Below are positions 1 to 5,374 of a DNA stretch of 9,784 nt, piece after piece. Origin of the DNA: Gammaproteobacteria bacterium. GTDB taxonomy: Bacteria; Pseudomonadota; Gammaproteobacteria; GCA-001735895. The notes beneath the pieces are model-generated. The model had not been told where the DNA came from and did no database searches. It worked only from the letters and a program-made list of their open reading frames with translations. A program made the translations under genes and the position numbers. Location of the stretch: NCBI GenBank assembly GCA_021767985.1, contig JAASSH010000032.1, positions 1-9,784 on the forward strand, written 5' to 3'. The first letter of the stretch is position 1. Each line of letters begins with the position of its first letter.

Positions 1-744
1 ATATCCGCGCGCTACAAGGCGATCTACCTGAAGACCAGGGTGTCCGAGATCAAGGCGCAGAAAAACGGACTGAAGGTATTTTTCGAAGGTGACAAGGCGC
101 CGAAGCCGGCGCTGTTCGACAAGGTCCTTGTCGCCGTCGGGCGTCGTCCCAACGGTCATAAGATCGCTGCGGACAAGGCCGGAATCAATGTGGACGAGGC
201 CGGTTTCATCCCGGTCGACAATCAGATGCGCACCAATGTCGCCCATATCTTTGCCATCGGAGATATCGTCGGGAACCCGATGCTGGCGCACAAGGCGACG
301 CATGAGGGCAAGGTGGCCGCTGAAGTCATCGCCGGCATGAAGTCGGTATTCGAGCCATTAACGATTCCATCGGTGGCTTACACCGACCCCGAAGTGGCCT
401 GGATGGGATTGAGCGAAACTGAAGCCAAGGCGCAGGGTATCGATTATGAAAAAGGCGCTTTCCCCTGGGCGGCGAGCGGCCGTTCGCTCGGTATCGATCG
501 CGACGAGGGCATGACCAAGATCCTGTTCGACAAGGAAACGAAACGTATTCTTGGCGCCGGTATCGTCGGGCCTAATGCCGGTGAATTGATCGCGGAAGCG
601 GTTTTGGCGCTGGAAATGGGGGCCGATGCCGAGGACATCGGGTTGACGATTCATCCGCACCCGACCCTGTCGGAGACATTCAATTTTGCGGCGGAAATGG
701 CGGAAGGCACGATCACCGATCTGTACATACCGCGCAGGAAATAA
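1..744 (+). CDS. lpdA: dihydrolipoyl dehydrogenase (E3), C-terminal part; gene cut by the left window edge
   Basis: E3 reoxidises dihydrolipoyl groups of the pyruvate or 2-oxoglutarate dehydrogenase complex, passing electrons through FAD and a redox disulfide to NAD+, in the cytoplasm. The frame is open from base 1, so the start, the N-terminal FAD motif and the redox-active CxxxxC are outside the window; the GTG at 40 is an internal codon. Visible are VAVGRRPN (end of the NAD domain), the second FAD segment FAIGDIVG followed by LAHKATHEG, and the dimerisation domain starting IPSVAYTDPEVAWMGLSE. The C-terminal active-site segment HPHPTLSE carries the catalytic His-Glu pair, and the protein ends in GTITDLYIPRRK, like E. 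coli Lpd (GSITDL near its end). This resembles the E. coli pyruvate-dehydrogenase-type E3, but which complex it serves cannot be told without the upstream genes. The next gene starts 39 bp downstream with no terminator between, so co-transcription is likely. Confidence 0.95.
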   Translation: MSARYKAIYLKTRVSEIKAQKNGLKVFFEGDKAPKPALFDKVLVAVGRRPNGHKIAADKAGINVDEAGFIPVDNQMRTNVAHIFAIGDIVGNPMLAHKATHEGKVAAEVIAGMKSVFEPLTIPSVAYTDPEVAWMGLSETEAKAQGIDYEKGAFPWAASGRSLGIDRDEGMTKILFDKETKRILGAGIVGPNAGELIAEAVLALEMGADAEDIGLTIHPHPTLSETFNFAAEMAEGTITDLYIPRRK

Positions 745-783
745 GTACCGCGCCTTGCGGGGTCGATCGGGTAGATCAGCAGC

Positions 784-1557
784 ATGCCGGAATTGAGCTA
801 CACCAGTCGCGGCGACGGTCGGCCGCTGGTCGTACTACACGGTTTGTTCGGGTCGGGCAAGAACTGGCAATCGCATACGCGGCAATTCGCCGACCGTTTC
901 GAAGTCATCAACGTCGATCTGCGCAATCACGGAGAATCCTTTCACGCCGACGAGATGAATTATCCGGCCATGGCCGATGATGTCGCACAACTGTTGCAGG
1001 GGCTGGGCCTGCGTGGTTGCAGCATCCTGGGGCACAGCATGGGCGGCAAGGTTGCGATGACGCTCGCCGTTAAACATCCGGCTCTGGTCGCACGCCTGGT
1101 GATTGCCGACATTGCGCCGGTCAGCTATTTCCATCACTACGACGATTTGATCGAGCCCATCCTGGCATTGCCGATAGGAACGCTCGCTTCGCGCGCCCAG
1201 GCCGATCAGATGCTGCGACAGAATATTCCGGAAGACCAGTTACGCGCGTTCTTGCTGCAAAACCTGGTGCGCGAGCCCGACGGCTGGCGCTGGCGAGTCA
1301 ATTGGCGAGCGATTCAGCGCGACATGGAATTTCTGACCGGATTCGCTGATTTGTCCGGGGACTGGACGATCGAGCGGCAGACGCTTTTTATTCGCGGGGC
1401 GCGCTCGGACTACGTCGGCGATGAAGAGATCGAGGCTATCGAGCGGCATTTCACCGATGTGACCATCGCCACCATCGAGGACGCGGGCCACTGGCTGCAT
1501 GCCGAGAAACCGGAGCAGTTTTCGGAACTGGTGCTCGAGTTCCTGACGCGGGATTAA
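784..1557 (+). CDS. ybfF: YbfF-type alpha/beta-hydrolase (acyl-CoA / carboxyl esterase)
   Basis: A 257-residue cytoplasmic alpha/beta-hydrolase, about the same size as E. coli YbfF, an esterase acting on short acyl esters and acyl-CoA thioesters in vitro; the physiological substrate is unclear. The oxyanion-hole motif LHGLFGSGKNW begins near residue 18, DLRNHGES lies at 45-52, the nucleophile elbow is GHSMGG with Ser85, and the catalytic His is in AGHWLHAEKP (His236). The acid could be Asp109 in VIADIAPVSY, which is conserved in the YbfF/ABHD11 group, or Asp209 in the usual strand-7 position. There is no signal peptide. The ATG at 784 is preceded only by a poor Shine-Dalgarno sequence (GGG about 15 nt upstream), and I see no better start. 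The 39-bp gap after lpdA suggests the two share a transcript. A haloalkane dehalogenase or proline iminopeptidase is less likely because the HGLFGS and ADIAPVSY signatures are specific to the YbfF group. Confidence 0.85.
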   Translation: MPELSYTSRGDGRPLVVLHGLFGSGKNWQSHTRQFADRFEVINVDLRNHGESFHADEMNYPAMADDVAQLLQGLGLRGCSILGHSMGGKVAMTLAVKHPALVARLVIADIAPVSYFHHYDDLIEPILALPIGTLASRAQADQMLRQNIPEDQLRAFLLQNLVREPDGWRWRVNWRAIQRDMEFLTGFADLSGDWTIERQTLFIRGARSDYVGDEEIEAIERHFTDVTIATIEDAGHWLHAEKPEQFSELVLEFLTRD

Positions 1558-1560
1558 GCC

Positions 1561-1587
1561 TCAAGATTCACCTGAATACGCCGATAA
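1561..1587 (+). promoter_or_regulatory. sigma-28 (FliA) flagellar promoter for motY
   Basis: TCAAGATT (1561-1568), an 11-bp spacer, then GCCGATAA (1580-1587). The enterobacterial FliA consensus is TAAAGTTT-N11-GCCGATAA, so the -35 matches at 6 of 8 positions, the spacer is exact and the -10 is perfect. It begins 4 bp after the ybfF stop codon and would start transcription near 1594, about 27 nt before the motY ATG. Placement before a flagellar stator gene makes a chance match unlikely. Confidence 0.8.
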
Positions 1588-1603
1588 ACAGTCAAGTTTA
1601 TCG
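1582..1603. repeat. 8-bp perfect inverted repeat overlapping the motY promoter -10
   Basis: CGATAAAC (1582-1589) and GTTTATCG (1596-1603) are exact reverse complements around a 6-nt loop. No T-run follows on the + strand, so it does not look like a Rho-independent terminator. It overlaps the FliA -10 element and the expected transcription start, so it could be a protein-binding site, a 5'-end hairpin, or simply a by-product of the -10 sequence. Confidence 0.5.
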
Positions 1604-1620
1604 CACATTCACGGTTAGCA

Positions 1621-2478
1621 ATGCCTTTCAAAAGCAGCATTCTGTTGATAATCATGTTGAGCCTTGGCACCAGCGTACAGGCGTTGGAGCGGCGCTATGT
1701 GGCGACTATGGATGATTCGAAATGGACGCTGACCGACAACAGTTCGATCATCTGCCGCATCGAACACCCGATTCCGCGTTTTGGCAAGGCGGTCTTTACC
1801 CGGGAGGCTGGTCGCGCTCTGAAACTCGAGTTGCAAAGTCACCATGAGTTCGAACGGGGCATCAACGTCGAGCTTAGATCCGAATCCGCCGGCTGGAACA
1901 GCCGCGAAACGCGGGCCGTGCTGGCCCGACTCGAGACCAGCGGCCGTCAGAGGCTGTTCAAAATTCCGCCGGGAGTCGCCGAGCATGCCTATTATGAATT
2001 GCGCCAGGGATACCAGCCCGGATTCCTGTTTTACGACGACAATCCGCTGATTGCTTCGCTTTCTACCGTCAGGTTCGGGGAGGTCGAAGCCGAGTTTACC
2101 CGCTGCGCAGGGCAGTTATACGAACGCAATTTTGAAGACGTCCGTGTCAGCAGTATTCATTTTCAACCTGATAACGAGTTTGCCAGCATTCACGAAGAAG
2201 AAACCGCGTTCACCCGGATGTTCGACTACCTGCGAATCGACGATGCCATTTCCGAAATCGTGATTACCGGCCATGCCGATAATACCGGCCTGGCCTGCTA
2301 CAACGAGGGTTTGTCGGAACGTCGCGCCTGGTATGTCTACGATTTACTGGTTGCTCGCGGTATCGATTCAAGCCTGCTGCGGGTCGACTATGCCGGCGAG
2401 TCGAGGCCGGCACGCAAGGGCAGCAATAACAAGGCCCACGCCGCCAATCGCCGGGTAACGGTGGAACTTCGCCGTTGA
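1621..2478 (+). CDS. motY: MotY-like flagellar stator-associated protein (OmpA-family peptidoglycan binding)
   Basis: MotY is a periplasmic protein that, with MotX in Vibrio, forms the T-ring under the basal body and holds stator complexes around polar flagellar motors. Residues 1-21 form a signal peptide ending SVQA, with mature LERRYVATM. Residues 22-165 match the MotY-specific N-terminal domain as I recall it from Vibrio: a YVAT.....W segment, an IEHPIPRFGKAVF block matching VHPIPSYGDAVF, and the LSTVRF segment. Cys45 and Cys162 correspond well with the structural disulfide known in Vibrio MotY. Residues 170-285 are an OmpA-like domain: TGHADNTG with Asp220, LSERRA with Arg235, and NRRVTVEL at the end. 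At 285 residues it is close to the Vibrio protein (293). There is no clear Shine-Dalgarno before the ATG. The FliA-type promoter just upstream supports the flagellar role. It is not next to motX, rnt or pyrC here. A generic OmpA-family protein is the alternative, but the N-terminal match argues against it. Confidence 0.88.
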   Translation: MPFKSSILLIIMLSLGTSVQALERRYVATMDDSKWTLTDNSSIICRIEHPIPRFGKAVFTREAGRALKLELQSHHEFERGINVELRSESAGWNSRETRAVLARLETSGRQRLFKIPPGVAEHAYYELRQGYQPGFLFYDDNPLIASLSTVRFGEVEAEFTRCAGQLYERNFEDVRVSSIHFQPDNEFASIHEEETAFTRMFDYLRIDDAISEIVITGHADNTGLACYNEGLSERRAWYVYDLLVARGIDSSLLRVDYAGESRPARKGSNNKAHAANRRVTVELRR

Positions 2479-2499
2479 AATCCCGGATAGGGGTCCGCG

Positions 2500-3069
2500 T
2501 CAATCGCTGGTGCGATTCAGCCGCGAGTACTTGGAGTTCCAGTAAACCTCACCGCCGTCCTCGGATTGAGATTGTGCTCGCGCCAGGATAAACAGCAAAT
2601 CCGATAGCCGGTTGATATAACAGCTGGTAACCGGATTGACAGTCTCGTTCTCGCCCAGAGTCACCAGTCCGCGCTCTACGCGTCGGCAGACCGTGCGCGC
2701 GAGATGCAGGCTGGCCACCGCCTGCGAGCCGCCAGGGAGGATAAATTCCCTGAGCTCGTCGAGCCTGGCGTTGAATTCATCGGCGCTTTTTTCGAGTTCG
2801 CTGACGTAGTCGTCGGTAATCAGATGCTTGCCGGGCTGGCAAAGTTCGGCCCCGACATCGAACAGGTCGTGCTGCACCGAGAACAATAGTTGCTGCAGCG
2901 GGCCGTCGTCGAGCAGGCTCAATGCGAGTCCAAGGCAGGCGTTGAGTTCGTCAACTTCGCCCATGCAGTGCACGCGCGGATCGTTTTTCGGCCGGCGGCT
3001 GCCGTCCGCCAGGCCGGTGCTGCCCTGGTCCCCGGTGCGGGTATAAACTCTTGTCAGTCGATTTCCCAT
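2500..3069 (-). CDS. pduO: PduO-type cob(I)alamin adenosyltransferase
   Basis: This cytoplasmic enzyme transfers the adenosyl group of ATP to cob(I)alamin, producing adenosylcobalamin and triphosphate. The 189-residue length is normal for the stand-alone PduO/MMAB type. Visible motifs are the N-terminal ATP-binding loop YTRTGDQGSTGL (9-20), GEVDELNACLG (37-47), the RTVCRRVER helix (125-133) with the RRxER signature, and YINRLSDLLFILAR (151-164), all hallmarks of the trimeric helical-bundle family. Its ATG overlaps the stop of the upstream btuB gene as TAATG, with no convincing Shine-Dalgarno of its own, so translation probably depends on ribosomes finishing btuB. It therefore falls under the same cobalamin riboswitch. 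The 3' end converges on motY with 21 bp between stop codons and no visible terminator on either strand. Confidence 0.95.
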   Translation of the reverse strand: MGNRLTRVYTRTGDQGSTGLADGSRRPKNDPRVHCMGEVDELNACLGLALSLLDDGPLQQLLFSVQHDLFDVGAELCQPGKHLITDDYVSELEKSADEFNARLDELREFILPGGSQAVASLHLARTVCRRVERGLVTLGENETVNPVTSCYINRLSDLLFILARAQSQSEDGGEVYWNSKYSRLNRTSD

Positions 3070-5027
3070 TATTCGAAACTATAGCCTGCGGTTAAAATGT
3101 AATTGCGTTCCGGGCTGGGCTGGTAGGCGGCCCCGAAGCCATTATTGGTGACAAATTCGGCATATTCCTCGTCTGCCAGGTTATTGACCCTGAAGTTTAC
3201 ATCCCAGGCCTGGTATTGGTAACCGATCCCTGCATTGTATACGGTGATCGAATCCAGCTTGCCAAATTCGTTGGCATTGTCGCCCTGCGCATACTTGGGC
3301 GCGCTGTAGTTATACTCGAGGTAAGTCATAAATTGATGGTTGAACCGATAGTCGGCGCGCAGCTTCGCGATGGTGTCGGCAACGCCGGAGACATCGTTGC
3401 CGTCGAAGCTGCCCGACCTGAATTTGGCGTCGACGTACCCGAGATCGATTTTCAGAGCAAACGCCGGAGCAAGCTGGCTAGACAACGACAGCGTTAATCC
3501 ATCGCGCCGGGTATCGTCGAGATTTACATTTTCGCCGAAGGGCGGCACGTTTGGATCGAATTCGATTTCGTCTTCGAGGTCCAGCCGGTAAATTGAGGCG
3601 ATTAGCCGGTGATCGCCCCGGGTAAGATCGAGACCGATCTCGAAAGATTCGCCGGTCTGGGTGTCGAGTATTTCACCCGGTTTGGCCAGCGCGAGCTCGT
3701 TGACCTTGGCGAAACGAAAGTTCTGGTCGTAGCGCAGCTTGATCCGGGTTTGCGGATCGATGAAGTAGGCGAGACCGAGTTCGCCAACGGTAACGTCGTC
3801 ATCATACTCTTCTCCATCCGGAAAAGCGTTGCCGTCGGTAAAATCGTTTTCAACCGAGGTGTGCCGCATACCGAAGGTAAGCTGCAGGCTGTCGCTCAAC
3901 TGGGGATTGAGCTGGAAGTACAGGCTCTGGCTGTCCTGTTCGTTGCTGGAAGTCGTTATCCCGGGGACGAAAAAAAAGAAAGGAATCTCAAGCTCGTAGT
4001 CGACTTCTTCGAGATCGATACCGACCACGTAAGGTACATCGACTCCGGCGTGAAAGCTGCCGGACAACTTCGGATTCAGGCTGTTATTTTCACGATCGTC
4101 GAAGCCGGTTTCAGGGCTCGGCGAGTTACGGAAACTCTGCCGAATATCCGCCTCGGTCTCGCGTCGGGTCGCATCTATGCTAAAGCGATGATCGCCGAAG
4201 TCGCGCGCGTAGCCCAGTCTGATAACGCTGATATCTTCATCTCGGAAATCGTCGACGAAACCCGAATTGACCTGGGTGGGATCATCCTCGAATTCGGTTT
4301 TGGACAGGGCACCGGGTAATTCCAGATCGTTGCTGACTTCCTGTACCTCGATAAAAAAGTTGTTCTGCGCCTCGTCGTATTCCAGCAAACCGGTGAAACT
4401 CGTGTTTTCTTCGGCGTTGTGGTCGCGGTAGTTGTCGGTTTCGAATTTTCCGGCCGACAGGCGATAGGCCAGCGTCGGGGTCAGGCGACTGGACGAATTG
4501 AAATCGATACCGCGGTAGTCGAAACTGCCGGCACGAGCGCTGACCTGGTGGAAACTCTCGACCGGTTTTTTGGTGATGATATTGATCACGCCGCCAACCG
4601 CCTGGTCACCGTAAAGGCTACCCGCGCTGCCCGCGAGCACCTCGATGCGTTCGATATCGTTGAGCGGCACATGGTGTAAATCCGGTGAGGCGGTATCGCT
4701 GTAATTTAGGCGCCGCCCGTTCACCAGCACCAGCGTGTTGGCATTGGCGGTCGAGGAGAATCCCCGCAAGCCGACATTGGCCTCGCTGCCATTGCCGAAC
4801 AGGTCATCGATTTGCACGCCGGGTATGCCGCGCAAGACCTGGCTGGTCGACGTGGCACCGCTCGATTTTATTTCGCTTGCGGTCACCACGTATACCGTGG
4901 CGCTGGACGTGTTTCCCGCCTGCTCGGTACGGGTAGGGGTGATGACAATCGGGCCGAGTTCGGCGTAAGCCTGCACCGGGGCAACAGCCACGCACAGGCC
5001 TATCAGCAAGGAATGATATATCTTCAT
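3069..5027 (-). CDS. btuB: TonB-dependent outer-membrane corrinoid receptor, BtuB-like
   Basis: A 652-residue outer-membrane receptor that imports cobalamin or related corrinoids using TonB energy. I start it at the ATG at 5027: it has a good Shine-Dalgarno (GGAG, 6 nt upstream) and leads directly into a signal peptide ending AYA (residues 20-22). A longer reading from TTG at 5075 would bury the signal peptide. The mature protein begins ELGPIVITPTRTEQ, a plausible TonB box. The plug follows, with LRGIPGVQI (65-73), VGLRGFSS (85-92) and the closing IERIEVLAGSAGSLYG...GGVINIITK (125-153). The rest is beta-barrel with alternating aromatic strands. Family alone does not fix the ligand; the cobalamin riboswitch upstream and the adenosyltransferase downstream do. 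Oddities: the protein ends YSFE, so the usual terminal aromatic residue is second to last, and a run of eight A (+ strand 3970-3977) encodes part of a Phe-rich stretch. No btuF or btuCD is in the window. Confidence 0.92.
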   Translation of the reverse strand: MKIYHSLLIGLCVAVAPVQAYAELGPIVITPTRTEQAGNTSSATVYVVTASEIKSSGATSTSQVLRGIPGVQIDDLFGNGSEANVGLRGFSSTANANTLVLVNGRRLNYSDTASPDLHHVPLNDIERIEVLAGSAGSLYGDQAVGGVINIITKKPVESFHQVSARAGSFDYRGIDFNSSSRLTPTLAYRLSAGKFETDNYRDHNAEENTSFTGLLEYDEAQNNFFIEVQEVSNDLELPGALSKTEFEDDPTQVNSGFVDDFRDEDISVIRLGYARDFGDHRFSIDATRRETEADIRQSFRNSPSPETGFDDRENNSLNPKLSGSFHAGVDVPYVVGIDLEEVDYELEIPFFFFVPGITTSSNEQDSQSLYFQLNPQLSDSLQLTFGMRHTSVENDFTDGNAFPDGEEYDDDVTVGELGLAYFIDPQTRIKLRYDQNFRFAKVNELALAKPGEILDTQTGESFEIGLDLTRGDHRLIASIYRLDLEDEIEFDPNVPPFGENVNLDDTRRDGLTLSLSSQLAPAFALKIDLGYVDAKFRSGSFDGNDVSGVADTIAKLRADYRFNHQFMTYLEYNYSAPKYAQGDNANEFGKLDSITVYNAGIGYQYQAWDVNFRVNNLADEEYAEFVTNNGFGAAYQPSPERNYILTAGYSFE

Positions 5028-5110
5028 GTGGTTCTCCACGCAGAGAGACACACACAGTTGGCGAGAATCGAACAACGCGACAAGCTGTGAGAACTGCCAC
5101 CCGCAGTTCT
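5028..5110 (-). promoter_or_regulatory. btuB expression platform: hairpin and competing Shine-Dalgarno pairing
   Basis: Read on the - strand, AGAACTGC (5110-5103), loop GGGTG (5102-5098) and GCAGTTCT (5097-5090) form a perfect 8-bp hairpin just after the riboswitch, without a U-run, so not a classical terminator. Its 3' arm continues into CAC. The segment GTTCTCAC (5094-5087) can instead pair with GTGGAGAAC (5039-5031), which contains the btuB Shine-Dalgarno, using 8 pairs and one bulged G. The Shine-Dalgarno also sits in a small local hairpin GTGG/CCAC. This points to control of translation initiation. The pairings are read by eye and no folding energies were computed. Confidence 0.6.
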
Positions 5111-5126
5111 GGTCTTGTTAAATCAC

Positions 5127-5238
5127 TTTCAGGCCGGTCTCCGGACTTCGAAGGCTTTGTTTGACTTCGTTACCGTTGCGGGGGCAGTACTCGATTTGCA
5201 CGAGTTTCCCGATTCTCGCGACTGGCGCGCACCTGAAA
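5127..5238 (-). promoter_or_regulatory. cobalamin (adenosylcobalamin) riboswitch
   Basis: On the - strand the conserved B12-element pieces appear in the expected order: a 5' closing arm TTTCAGG (5238-5232); a core at 5211-5170 with GGGAA, a stem-loop CTCG-TGCAAAT-CGAG, CTGCCCCCGCAACGGTAA; the B12 box GAAGTCCGGAGACCGGCC (5149-5132); and the 3' closing arm CCTGAAA (5133-5127), a perfect 7-bp complement of the 5' arm. About 112 nt long, it is compact compared with the roughly 200 nt of many cobalamin riboswitches, with little between the core and the B12 box. It precedes btuB and pduO, the expected targets, and should lower their expression when coenzyme B12 is abundant. The loop GGGTG of the hairpin at 5090-5110 can pair with TGCCC of the core (two G-U pairs), consistent with the kissing-loop mechanism known for this class. 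Confidence 0.94.
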
Positions 5239-5249
5239 ACGTGTTCGCA

Positions 5250-5278
5250 ATAATCAGGAAAACAGGTCTCGATGTCCA
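5250..5278 (-). promoter_or_regulatory. sigma-70-like promoter for btuB-pduO
   Basis: On the - strand, TGGACA (5278-5273; 5 of 6 to consensus), a 17-bp spacer, and GATTAT (5255-5250; 4 of 6). Transcription would start near 5243, about five bases before the first arm of the riboswitch closing stem, which is where a riboswitch transcript should begin. A second possible -10 (TATAGT, near 5310) has a poorer -35. Confidence 0.55.
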
Positions 5279-5314
5279 GTAAAATGAGGCCACGATGTCG
5301 CAGATGGACTATAT

Positions 5315-5343
5315 TTGAGTCGATACTGGTTCTGTCGCATGAT
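5315..5343 (+). promoter_or_regulatory. weak candidate promoter for the kinase gene
   Basis: TTGAGT (5315-5320), 17-bp spacer, CATGAT (5338-5343): each hexamer matches the sigma-70 consensus at 4 of 6 positions, and the implied start near 5350 lies 25 nt before the kinase GTG codon. It is the best candidate I see on the + strand in the 347-bp gap between btuB and the kinase gene, but such matches are common by chance. Confidence 0.25.
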
Positions 5344-5374
5344 CCCATTCTCGAATTATTACCGCTAACTATCC

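Noticed and set aside
2479..2499. Bidirectional terminator between the converging motY and pduO genes
   Set aside because: The 21-bp gap has no inverted repeat or T-run; termination must use sequence inside the genes or Rho.
3609..4319. 236-codon + strand reading frame antisense to btuB
   Set aside because: It lies wholly inside the well-supported receptor gene, has no domain or start context I recognise, and looks like a codon-bias shadow.
5090..5110. Perfect hairpin before btuB as a Rho-independent terminator
   Set aside because: The stem is strong but no U-run follows on either strand; an expression-platform role fits better.
5118..5348. 76-codon - strand reading frame upstream of btuB
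   Set aside because: It covers the cobalamin riboswitch, whose conserved RNA elements explain the sequence; the encoded peptide has no protein-like features.
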